This document shows, piece after piece, positions 1 through 5,746 of a DNA stretch of 7,992 nucleotides. Made by a program: the position numbers and the translations under genes. The notes below the pieces were generated by a model. It saw nothing but the letters and a program-made list of their open reading frames with translations, ran no database searches and was not told the DNA's origin. Each line of letters opens with the position of its first letter. Within the stretch, counting starts at the first letter, position 1. Origin of the DNA: Actinomycetota bacterium (GTDB lineage: Bacteria > Actinomycetota > Actinomycetes > S36-B12); assembly GCA_003456155.1 (NCBI GenBank), contig DMPC01000061.1:3938-11929 (forward strand). Reading direction: 5' to 3'.

Positions 1-892
1 GTCGCCACAGCAGCGGCTCGACCAGTTCGATCGCCTGCACCCGACCCGGCGGCACCGTGCGCGTCTCAGTGCGAGCCAGCCCGAACCTCAAGCGCAGGCC
101 ATCGGGTGACTCGCTGACCGTGAAGCGGAAGTAGCGCATGAACTCCGCGACGACGATGAGGATCGGGACACCACCGGTGACCAGGACGATGGCCAGACCG
201 CCCCAGCCCTGGAAGAGCACCGTTCCGACGAGGATGACAGCGGTGACGAGCAGCAGGCCCATCGTGACGCTGCGCATGAGCAGCGACACCATCAGGTCGC
301 GGGTCGGGACGGTGACGATCGGCGACTCCGGCGCCTCACCTGCACCCGAGGCAAGGCCTGCAGCGCGCGCCAGCACCTCGCTGCGCAGGGCCCGCGCATC
401 ATCCAGCCGCAGATAGCGCAGCTTCACGCGCGAGTCACCAGCACCGGCGACCTCCACGGTCACCTCAGCCATCGAGAAGAGGCGGGCGAAGAGGGGCTGC
501 GCGACATCGACCGCCTGAAGGCGACTCAGCTGCAGGCGTCGCTGCTGCCGGGTGATGACACCGGAATCGACGCGGAAGTCGCCGTCATCGTCGAACCAGT
601 ACCACAGGTTGCGCCAGGCCAGATAGGACCACGCAGTCACCGCCGCACCGATCAGGAGGATGAGCAGGACACCAGCGGCGAAGGCCCCGAGGCCGAACTG
701 GGTGAGCAGGCCGCCACCCCAGGCCACCGAGACGACGGCCGCCACCGGGAGGGAGGCGACACCGTGAATGAGTGGCGTGACCGGGTGAACATGCCGACGG
801 CCGCGGGGATCGGCACCCGAAGTCCCGGGGAGCACCAGTCCAAGGCCGAGGTCATCGCCGATCCGGGAGGCCGGCGGCTGCGGATCCGTCAC
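1..892 (-). CDS. PH domain-containing membrane protein, YdbT-like (partial, C-terminus missing)
   Basis: The minus-strand frame is open from a GTG at 892-890 to the left edge, giving 297 residues with no stop. The GTG overlaps the TGA of the upstream PH gene (GTGA), which decides the start; the next in-frame ATG is residue 141, inside the first PH domain. A polar N-terminus (1-38) is followed by hydrophobic segments at about 43-65 and 68-92, a bPH2-like domain at about 97-178 (RLQLSRLQAVDVAQPLFARLF, with the family's R-x-Q-x-V-D-V core), a second hydrophobic pair at about 202-228 and 232-253, and the start of another bPH2 unit (PPGRVQAIELVEPLLWR). This alternation of membrane pairs and bPH2 units is typical of YdbT proteins (about 480-500 residues), so roughly 200 residues lie outside the window. 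Function is poorly known: bacterial PH proteins of this kind are membrane-associated, and Bacillus YdbS/YdbT have been linked to resistance to certain bacteriocins. Family call is confident, role is not. Confidence 0.85.
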   Translation of the reverse strand, partial: MTDPQPPASRIGDDLGLGLVLPGTSGADPRGRRHVHPVTPLIHGVASLPVAAVVSVAWGGGLLTQFGLGAFAAGVLLILLIGAAVTAWSYLAWRNLWYWFDDDGDFRVDSGVITRQQRRLQLSRLQAVDVAQPLFARLFSMAEVTVEVAGAGDSRVKLRYLRLDDARALRSEVLARAAGLASGAGEAPESPIVTVPTRDLMVSLLMRSVTMGLLLVTAVILVGTVLFQGWGGLAIVLVTGGVPILIVVAEFMRYFRFTVSESPDGLRLRFGLARTETRTVPPGRVQAIELVEPLLWR

Positions 893-1383
893 AGTCCCGC
901 CGACCTCGCCTCGCCGCGTTGCGCGAGTCGGTCGCGCAGGGAGGCGGCGACATCGGGGACAAGGCCGGGAATGCTCGCGTCGGTCGTGGCCGCCGCCGTG
1001 TGGAGCTGCACGGTCGTCACACCCAGCATCCGATCGATGGGCCCGGCCTTCACGTCGACGAGCTGCATGCGGCCGTAGGGAACGATCACCAGGCGCCGGA
1101 AGAGGATGCCGCTGGTGACGAGCAGGTCGTCTCCGCGCTCCGCGTATCCGAACGAGCGGACCCGACGGCCGATGAGCCACCACAGCCAGACAAGGACGAC
1201 AACCGCTCCCACGCCCACCACAGCGGGAATCCAGCGCGGGACGGCGGGGATGAGGATGAGGGCCACGACCGCGGCGGCCACCAGCAGGTAGGCCAGCAGG
1301 AGCGTGATGCGCCGGGCCGTGATGAGCCGTGGCGAGACCGGGGTCCAGCCCTCGTCATGGGTGAAGGCGATATCGGCGGTCAC
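889..1383 (-). CDS. PH domain-containing membrane protein, YdbS-like
   Basis: A 164-residue protein starting at GTG 1383-1381. Two hydrophobic segments lie back to back (about residues 28-48 and 51-71), followed by a single bPH2-type domain (about 74-155). The segment from RLVIVPYGRMQLVDV onward, then GPIDRMLGVTTVQLHTA, is the family hallmark: a basic/aromatic strand, an R-x-Q-x-V-D turn, then a G-[VL]-x-x-[VL] strand. Length and layout match YdbS, the small partner always found beside YdbT. Its TGA overlaps the GTG of the next gene, so the two are co-transcribed and probably act as one membrane complex. I see no Shine-Dalgarno sequence before the GTG; instead a TAGCCT box sits six bases upstream, consistent with a leaderless mRNA. 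Biochemical function is unknown. Confidence 0.85.
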   Translation of the reverse strand: MTADIAFTHDEGWTPVSPRLITARRITLLLAYLLVAAAVVALILIPAVPRWIPAVVGVGAVVVLVWLWWLIGRRVRSFGYAERGDDLLVTSGILFRRLVIVPYGRMQLVDVKAGPIDRMLGVTTVQLHTAAATTDASIPGLVPDVAASLRDRLAQRGEARSAGL

Positions 1384-1402
1384 GGGTCGAGGCTACCCGT
1401 GA
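1380..1402. repeat. 23-bp perfect dyad over the PH-operon promoter and start codon
   Basis: TCACGGGT (1380-1387) and ACCCGTGA (1395-1402) are exact reverse complements, separated by seven bases. The dyad covers the proposed -10 box and the GTG start of the YdbS-like gene, so it is placed like a repressor operator. If transcription starts upstream of it, the RNA could also fold as an 8-bp stem hiding the start codon. The protein that would bind it is not identified. Confidence 0.5.
1390..1395 (-). promoter_or_regulatory. Candidate leaderless -10 box for the PH-domain operon
   Basis: On the minus strand the sequence reads TAGCCT-cgaccc-GTG. A TAnnnT box six bases before a start codon with no Shine-Dalgarno sequence is the common actinobacterial arrangement for a transcript beginning at its own start codon. 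No convincing -35 hexamer is visible, as is frequent in this group. The same geometry recurs before the gene at 4884. Confidence 0.5.
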
Positions 1403-1434
1403 ATCCCCCGGCAGCCGTCGCCCGCGATCCGTAC

Positions 1435-1440
1435 TACTGT
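1435..1440 (+). promoter_or_regulatory. Possible -10 box for the thiamine operon
   Basis: TACTGT fits the TAnnnT pattern and would place the transcript start near 1446-1448, just 5' of the TPP aptamer. An overlapping TACTAC (1432-1437) is an alternative. No good -35 is seen. The two divergent -10 boxes are only about 40 bases apart, so the two promoters would share upstream DNA. Confidence 0.3.
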
Positions 1441-1447
1441 GGAGGCG

Positions 1448-1540
1448 AACACTGGGGAGCTCGCGAGATCGGCGGGCTGAGAGGGTGGCCGCTCCCACCG
1501 ACCCATGAACCTGATCTGGGTAATGCCAGCGGAGGGAAGG
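1448..1540 (+). promoter_or_regulatory. TPP riboswitch (THI element)
   Basis: Conserved blocks appear in canonical order: GGGGAGC at 1454-1460, the CTGAGA loop at 1477-1482, ACCC at 1501-1504, then ACCTGATCTGGGTAATGCC and AGCG-AGGGA running from about 1509 to 1537. Pairings I can draw are P2 (GGGG 1454-1457 with ACCC 1501-1504), P3 (GCTCGC 1459-1464 with GGCGGGC at 1471-1477, one G unpaired), an extra P3a hairpin (GGTGG 1483-1487 with CCACC 1494-1498), P5 (CTGG 1516-1519 with CCAG 1526-1529) and P4 (CCT 1510-1512 with AGG 1533-1535). The CTGAGA and TAATGCC segments bind the pyrimidine and diphosphate ends of TPP. The thiB Shine-Dalgarno sequence lies at the 3' edge of the aptamer and no terminator hairpin with a U-run follows, so TPP most likely represses translation initiation. 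P1 is weak by eye. Confidence 0.95.
1535..1540 (+). promoter_or_regulatory. thiB ribosome binding site at the aptamer edge
   Basis: GGAAGG lies six bases before the thiB ATG at 1547 and overlaps the 3' end of the TPP aptamer (its AGGGA block). This supports the ATG at 1547 over the in-frame ATG at 1505, which lies inside the aptamer. GGGA (1534-1537) and TCCC (1543-1546) could also form a small hairpin around it. Confidence 0.7.
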
Positions 1541-1546
1541 AATCCC

Positions 1547-2617
1547 ATGCGTGCTCGTCCCCTGTTCCTGATGGCCGGCTCGGCTGCAGCGGCGCTGCTG
1601 CTGGTCGCCTGCGGTGGCTCGACGCCACCGGAGGCCTCGGCCCCGGATGGTCCCTCGACCGTCCGCCTGCTCGCACACGACTCCTTCGTCATCAGCGAGG
1701 ACCTCATCGCCGCACTGAAGGAGGAGACGGGGATCTCCCTCGAGATCGTGAGCGGGTCCGACGCCGGCACCATGGTCGCCGGCGCCGTGCTCGCGGCGGG
1801 CAATCCCACCGCCGATGTCATGTTCGGGATCGACAACACCCTGCTCTCCCGAGCGCTCGACGCGGACGTGTTCGAGCCCTACTCCTCCCCCGAGCTGTCC
1901 TCGCTCGTCCCGGCCCTGCAGGAGGACACCGGAGACGGTCGCGTCACTCCCATCGACTACGGCGATGTGTGCGTGAACATTCACGATCCGGCTCTCGCCG
2001 ATGCCGGAGTTCCACGGCCCGCGACTCTCGACGACCTCATCGACCCGACCTACCGCGACATGCTGGTCGTCCAGGATCCTGCGACGTCGTCGCCCGGCCT
2101 CGCATTCCTGCTCGCCACCATCGCCCGGTACGGCGACGGCTGGCCGGAGTACTGGGCGGCCCTGCGGGAGAACGGCGTGACGGTCTCGGGATCGTGGACC
2201 GATGCCTACTACGGGGAGTTCAGTGGCGGCGGGGAGGGGACGCGCCCGCTCGTCGTCTCGTATGCGACCAGCCCGCCGGCCGAGATCGTGTACGCCGAGG
2301 ATCCCAAGCCGGACGCCCCCTCGACGTCCGTGATGACCGACGGGTGCTACCGCCAGGTGGAGTACGCCGGAGTGCTCGCCGGCGCCGCCAATCCGGAAGG
2401 GGCACGCATCGTCGTCGACTGGCTGCTGTCCGAGCCCGTCCAGGCCGATGTCCCCCTGTCGATGTTCGTCTTCCCCGCGCGCTCCGGCGTCGAGCTGCCA
2501 CCCGTGTTCACCGACTTCGCCGCGACCGTCGACGAGCCCCTCGCTCTGCCTGCCGAGGAGGTCGCGGCCAACCTGTCGACGTGGCTGGCCGAGTGGGGAA
2601 CCGTCATGGGGCGCTGA
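1547..2617 (+). CDS. thiB: Thiamine ABC transporter substrate-binding lipoprotein
   Basis: This 356-residue protein captures thiamine (and probably its phosphates) outside the membrane and delivers it to ThiP. The N-terminus is a lipoprotein signal: basic MRARP, a hydrophobic stretch, and lipobox L19-V20-A21-C22, so the mature protein should be tethered to the membrane through Cys22, as expected without an outer membrane. From about residue 38 it follows the TbpA/ThiB fold. HDSFVIS near 44-50, ADVMFGIDNTLLSRAL (89-104), DYGDVCVN (138-145), GSWTDAYYGEF (215-225, carrying the aromatic ligand-site residues of the family) and SYATSPPAE (239-246) match family blocks. The start is fixed by the RBS and riboswitch; starting at 1505 would put coding sequence inside the aptamer and spoil the signal peptide. 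The TPP riboswitch and the thiP and thiQ genes directly downstream confirm the substrate assignment. Confidence 0.95.
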   Translation: MRARPLFLMAGSAAAALLLVACGGSTPPEASAPDGPSTVRLLAHDSFVISEDLIAALKEETGISLEIVSGSDAGTMVAGAVLAAGNPTADVMFGIDNTLLSRALDADVFEPYSSPELSSLVPALQEDTGDGRVTPIDYGDVCVNIHDPALADAGVPRPATLDDLIDPTYRDMLVVQDPATSSPGLAFLLATIARYGDGWPEYWAALRENGVTVSGSWTDAYYGEFSGGGEGTRPLVVSYATSPPAEIVYAEDPKPDAPSTSVMTDGCYRQVEYAGVLAGAANPEGARIVVDWLLSEPVQADVPLSMFVFPARSGVELPPVFTDFAATVDEPLALPAEEVAANLSTWLAEWGTVMGR

Positions 2618-2619
2618 TC

Positions 2620-4227
2620 GTGCCCACGGCCCCGGTGTGGCTCCGGTGGACATGGCTGCTCCCCGCAGCCTTCCTCGGCGTGTTCCTCGTCTACCCCGTC
2701 ATCGTCCTGGCCGTCACCGTGGCCGACTCCGGTGCCGAGGGGATGCTGGGTCGGCTGACGGAACCGGCGATCTGGCAGGTGACCGGACTCGCGGTGGTCC
2801 AGGCGCTCGCCAGCACTGCCGTGGCACTCGTCGTCGGCCTGCCCCTGGCCAACGTCGCTTCGCGCTACCGCTTCCGCGGGAGGGCGCTGACGCAGGCGAT
2901 GGTGACGGTGCCCTTCGTGCTGCCGACCGTGGTGGTCGCCCTCGCGATCCGGAGCCTGTTCGGCAGCGGAGCACCTCAGGGATTCTGGATCGTCGTCCTC
3001 GCCCATGCCTACGTGAACCTCGCGGTGGTGGCGCGCATCGTCGGTGCCCAATGGGCCCAGCACTCGGGTGACTACGAGAGCGTGGCACGCACGCTCGGCG
3101 CGACACGATGGCGCGCATTCGTCGATGTGACTCTGCCGAGCCTGCGGTCCGCGATCGCCACCAGCGCGGCCGTCGTCTTCGTGTTCTCGTTCACGTCACT
3201 CGGGATCGTCCTGCTGCTCGGGGACCCGATGACCCGGACACTGGAATCGCAGATCCTGCGCCAGACCTCGGTGCTGCTCGACTTCCCGGGAGCAGCCGTG
3301 ACGGCCGTGATCCAGCTCGTCATCGTGACGCTCGTCCTCCTGCTCGGAGCGATGGCGGCGCGACGGGCTCCGACGCGACGCGGCAAGCCGGTCGCCCTGC
3401 GCCCACTGCCGGCCGCCTTCATCGGCCGCTTCGCCGTGATCGCGACGGCCGTCGCCGGACTCGCCATCGTGCTGGCCCCGGTGGTGGCTCTCGTTGTCGC
3501 GTCACTGCGCGGATCACGGGGATGGACCGTCGGCTGGTGGTCATCACTGGGCTCGATCGACGCGGGCACCACGCGGCTCGGATCGCCCGGTGCGGCAATC
3601 GGCATCTCCCTCACCTACGCCGTCGTGACGGCGATCATCGCCGCGATCATCGGCACGCTGGCGGCCATGGCCGTGCTCACTACCGGCCGGTCGCGCATCC
3701 TCGTGATCCTCGCCATCGTCCCGCTCGGGGTCTCCGCCGCCACGCTGGGGCTCGGCACCCTGCTGGCCTTCGGCCGGCCCCCTGTCGACCTGCGGGCGAC
3801 AGGTCTGCTCATCCCACTCGCGCACTCCCTGGTGGCCATCCCGCTGGTCGTCGCCGTGGTCGCGCCCGGCCTGAGGAGCACCGATGCACGCCTGGCCGCC
3901 GTCGCCGCGACCCTCGGTGCGCGACCCAGCCGAGCCTTCTGGACCGCCTACGGTCCTGTCCTGCGCATCGTGGTCGTCGCCTCGGCAGCCCTAGCAGGGG
4001 CGGTGTCCCTGGGTGAGTTCGGTGCCGCGGCGTTCCTGGGTCGTGCGACCTCGCCCACGGTCCCCGTGCAGATCGTGCGCCTGCTGAGCAGACCGGGCGA
4101 GCAGTCCCTCGGCGTGGCTGCTGTCCTCGCCGTCGTCCTCGTCGTCATCACCCTCGTTGTCGTGCTGCTCGTCGATCGCTGGGGTGCACCGGCACGTCGT
4201 ACCACCCGACAGGAGGCCATCGCATGA
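2620..4227 (+). CDS. thiP: Thiamine ABC transporter permease
   Basis: A 535-residue inner-membrane permease, essentially the length of E. coli ThiP (536), built as two fused permease halves with about 12 membrane segments in all. Each half has an EAA loop that docks on the ATPase: Y152-E-S-V-A-R-T-L-G160 leading to L172-P173 in the first, and R424-L-A-A-V-A-A-T-L-G433 leading to G445-P446 in the second. A basic linker (ARRAPTRRGK, about 247-256) separates the halves. The start is GTG 2620, two bases after the thiB stop (TGA-TC-GTG), which suggests translational coupling. The frame stays open far upstream to 919, but that part overlaps the riboswitch and thiB and is not permease-like. GTG 2635 is a less likely alternative start. 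The TGA overlaps the thiQ ATG. Confidence 0.93.
   Translation: MPTAPVWLRWTWLLPAAFLGVFLVYPVIVLAVTVADSGAEGMLGRLTEPAIWQVTGLAVVQALASTAVALVVGLPLANVASRYRFRGRALTQAMVTVPFVLPTVVVALAIRSLFGSGAPQGFWIVVLAHAYVNLAVVARIVGAQWAQHSGDYESVARTLGATRWRAFVDVTLPSLRSAIATSAAVVFVFSFTSLGIVLLLGDPMTRTLESQILRQTSVLLDFPGAAVTAVIQLVIVTLVLLLGAMAARRAPTRRGKPVALRPLPAAFIGRFAVIATAVAGLAIVLAPVVALVVASLRGSRGWTVGWWSSLGSIDAGTTRLGSPGAAIGISLTYAVVTAIIAAIIGTLAAMAVLTTGRSRILVILAIVPLGVSAATLGLGTLLAFGRPPVDLRATGLLIPLAHSLVAIPLVVAVVAPGLRSTDARLAAVAATLGARPSRAFWTAYGPVLRIVVVASAALAGAVSLGEFGAAAFLGRATSPTVPVQIVRLLSRPGEQSLGVAAVLAVVLVVITLVVVLLVDRWGAPARRTTRQEAIA
4211..4216 (+). promoter_or_regulatory. thiQ ribosome binding site
   Basis: AGGAGG, seven bases before the thiQ ATG at 4224, is the best Shine-Dalgarno sequence in the window. 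It lies inside the last codons of thiP. It may give the ATPase efficient independent initiation as well as coupling through the ATGA overlap. Confidence 0.8.
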
Positions 4228-4874
4228 CCGAGCCGAGACTCGACGTCCAAGGGCTCGCCCTCGGATACGAGGGCACCGTCTTCCTCGCGGGGATCGACCT
4301 GCAACTCGCCACCGGAGAGATCGTCGCGATCCTGGGACCGAGCGGGAGCGGCAAGTCGACGCTGCTGGCCGAACTCGCCGGAGTACTGCCCGTGCCACAG
4401 GGTCGGATCATCGTGGACGGCCGCGACGTCACCCGGGCACCCATCCACGAGCGCGGCGTCGGACTGATCTTCCAGGAGCCCCTGCTGTTCCCTCACCTGG
4501 ACGTCGCCGCCAACATCGCCTACGGCCTGCGGCGCCACGGCTGGTCGCGCCGCGAAGCCGACGCACGGACGCAGGAGCTGCTGGACTGGCTCGGGCTCGC
4601 GGGCTACGGCTTCCGGAGGACGGACGAACTCAGCGGCGGACAGGCCCAGCGGGTGGCCCTGGCCCGGGCCATCGCCCCGGGACCTGCCGTCCTCGGTCTC
4701 GACGAGCCGTTCAGCGCACTCGACACCGAGCTGCGCCAGCGCCTGGTCGTGGAGGTTGCCCGCATGCTGCGCGAGGCGGGGATCGCTGCCCTGCACGTGA
4801 CCCATGACGCGCAGGAGGCCCACGCCATCGCCGACCGGGTCATCGAGCTGTCTTCCCTCGGCCACGCCCCCTAG
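4224..4874 (+). CDS. thiQ: Thiamine ABC transporter ATP-binding protein
   Basis: This 216-residue cytoplasmic ATPase powers thiamine import by pairing with the ThiP EAA loops. All ABC motifs are intact: Walker A GPSGSGKST (38-46), Q-loop Gln84 in LIFQEPLLFPHL, signature LSGGQ (136-140), Walker B VLGLDE (156-161) with catalytic Glu161, D-loop SALD (164-167) and switch His194 in HVTHD. The length is close to that of E. coli ThiQ (about 230), with no C-terminal regulatory domain such as MalK-type transporters carry. The ATG overlaps the thiP stop (ATGA). By sequence alone it could belong to other spermidine/iron/sulfate-type importers; the riboswitch and ThiB/ThiP neighbours settle it. The last residues (SSLGHAP) are variable, and its TAG stop doubles as part of the next gene's proposed -10 box. 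Confidence 0.93.
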   Translation: MTEPRLDVQGLALGYEGTVFLAGIDLQLATGEIVAILGPSGSGKSTLLAELAGVLPVPQGRIIVDGRDVTRAPIHERGVGLIFQEPLLFPHLDVAANIAYGLRRHGWSRREADARTQELLDWLGLAGYGFRRTDELSGGQAQRVALARAIAPGPAVLGLDEPFSALDTELRQRLVVEVARMLREAGIAALHVTHDAQEAHAIADRVIELSSLGHAP

Positions 4875-4877
4875 GGT
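4872..4877 (+). promoter_or_regulatory. Candidate leaderless -10 box overlapping the thiQ stop
   Basis: TAGGGT-cggacc-ATG: the TAnnnT box begins with the thiQ stop codon (TAG 4872-4874) and is followed six bases later by the ATG at 4884. No Shine-Dalgarno sequence precedes that ATG. The spacing equals that before the YdbS-like gene at the other end of the window. It would free the downstream four-gene group from thiamine control. Confidence 0.55.
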
Positions 4878-4883
4878 CGGACC

Positions 4884-5324
4884 ATGGCCCCGCTCCAGCT
4901 TCGATCCGGCCCCTGGTCGCCCGAGCAGATCGATGCGTACCTGCGTGCCACCACCATTCCATTGCGACTCGCCTCTGCGGGAAAGCACGTGATGGTGCAG
5001 TCCCTGTGGTTCGACTTCGACGGCACCTCGCTGTGGTGCGCGAGCCAGTCCGACTCCGTCCTCGTGCGTCGGCTCCGCAAGGACGACCGCGTCGGCTTCG
5101 AGGTGTCCGCCGACCAGCCGCCCTACCGGGGCGTCCGCGGCCACGGGCGCGCCCACCTCGACCCGCCGCGTGCTGCGGACCTGCTGCCCCGTCTCATCGA
5201 GCGTTATCTCGGATCCGAGTCATCCCCACTGGCCGACTGGCTGCTGTCGCGGATCGACTCCGAGGTCGCCATCCGCATCGACAGGCTCACGGTGTCGTCG
5301 TGGGACTACTCCGCCCGCATGTGA
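4884..5324 (+). CDS. Pyridoxamine 5'-phosphate oxidase-like FMN-binding split-barrel protein
   Basis: A small 146-residue soluble protein resembling the PNPOx-like split beta-barrel superfamily. Its members bind FMN, F420 or heme and include oxidases, reductases and many uncharacterised proteins. Typical core strands are visible: IPLRLASAGKHVMVQSLWFDF (25-45), SLWCASQSDSVLVRRLRKDDRVGFEV (49-74) with the strand-helix-strand 'values then R-L-x-x-D-x-R-V' pattern, and YRGVRGHGRAHLD (81-93), the conserved G-x-G-x-A strand. The C-terminal helix and final strand (VAIRIDRLTVSSWDYS) are also family-like. It is not a true PdxH, being far shorter (PdxH is about 210-220 residues). Cofactor and substrate cannot be told from sequence. 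The ATG at 4884 is nine bases after the thiQ stop; a leaderless-type -10 box supports it. It is probably the first gene of a unit with the DUF1622, kynA and photolyase genes. Confidence 0.75.
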   Translation: MAPLQLRSGPWSPEQIDAYLRATTIPLRLASAGKHVMVQSLWFDFDGTSLWCASQSDSVLVRRLRKDDRVGFEVSADQPPYRGVRGHGRAHLDPPRAADLLPRLIERYLGSESSPLADWLLSRIDSEVAIRIDRLTVSSWDYSARM

Positions 5325-5327
5325 GCT

Positions 5328-5334
5328 GAGAGGA
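5328..5334 (+). promoter_or_regulatory. Ribosome binding site of the DUF1622 gene
   Basis: GAGAGGA sits seven bases before the ATG at 5342, in the 17-base gap after the preceding stop codon. It supports that start, and the gap leaves little room for a separate promoter. Confidence 0.6.
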
Positions 5335-5341
5335 TCATCCG

Positions 5342-5746
5342 ATGGACGAGGGCCGGTACACCGAGGTCATGCTGGTCGTCGCGCAGACGTTCGAGGTCAT
5401 CGCTGCAGGGATCCTCATCGTGGGCCTCGTCGCCGCATTCGTCCTTGCCGCCCGGATGTACCTGCGCACTCGTGATGGCCGTGGCACCTACCAGATGCTG
5501 CGCCAGTTCTTCGGCGGCGTCCTGCTGCTCGGCCTCGAGGTGCTCGTCGCCGGCGACCTGATCCGGACAGTCGCCGTGGCGCCCACCCTCGACAACGTCC
5601 TCGTCCTCGGCATCATCGTTCTCATCAGGACGTTCCTGTCCTTCAGCCTCGAGATCGAGATCGAGGGCGTGCCCCCGTGGCGCCGGGCTCTCGTCAGCGG
5701 CGCCTCCGTGATGTCGCAGGCCGCGCGCAAGGCCGGGCAGTCATGA
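5342..5746 (+). CDS. DUF1622 family membrane protein
   Basis: A 134-residue protein with three hydrophobic segments (about 15-38, 57-75 and 83-104) and a short basic tail (RKAGQS). The blocks RQFFGGVLLLGLEVLVAGDLIRTVAV (54-79) and PTLDNVLVLGIIVLIRTFLSFSLEIEIEG (81-109) are characteristic of DUF1622, a widespread small inner-membrane family of unknown function. The conserved E66, D72, R75 and R96 lie within or beside the membrane segments, which might suggest transport of a small charged species, but that is speculation. It lies 17 bases after the split-barrel gene, and its TGA overlaps the kynA ATG (ATGA), so it is co-translated with tryptophan dioxygenase. Confidence 0.85.
   Translation: MDEGRYTEVMLVVAQTFEVIAAGILIVGLVAAFVLAARMYLRTRDGRGTYQMLRQFFGGVLLLGLEVLVAGDLIRTVAVAPTLDNVLVLGIIVLIRTFLSFSLEIEIEGVPPWRRALVSGASVMSQAARKAGQS

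Noticed and set aside
764..1078. Plus-strand open frame of 104 codons across the PH gene junction
   Set aside because: It is antisense to both PH-domain genes, whose motifs and GTGA overlap are clear; it has no recognisable content of its own.
1505..1546. Upstream in-frame ATG giving a 14-residue longer ThiB
   Set aside because: The ATG lies in the TPP aptamer, has no ribosome binding site, and would put polar residues before the lipoprotein signal.
919..2619. Long plus-strand open frame continuous with thiP, giving an apparent 1102-residue protein
   Set aside because: The upstream part runs antisense through the PH gene and across the riboswitch and thiB in another frame. It is Arg/Gly/His-rich without recognisable domains, and only the part from GTG 2620 is permease.
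1355..2653. 432-codon minus-strand open frame opposite thiB
   Set aside because: It has low-complexity Gly/Arg/Asp/His-rich composition, overlaps the riboswitch and a well-supported lipoprotein gene, and is explained by GC-rich codon use leaving antisense frames open.
4840..4883. Possible terminator between thiQ and the next gene
   Set aside because: I found no stem followed by a T-run; only nine bases separate the genes and they hold the proposed -10 box.
3948..5156. 402-codon minus-strand open frame opposite thiP, thiQ and the split-barrel gene
   Set aside because: It crosses three confident genes, shows no domain and has shadow-like composition.
5677..5742. Upstream in-frame ATG for tryptophan dioxygenase
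   Set aside because: The added residues are translated from within DUF1622 in another frame and are unlike the family. Starting at 5743 makes His55 and His240 coincide with known numbering.
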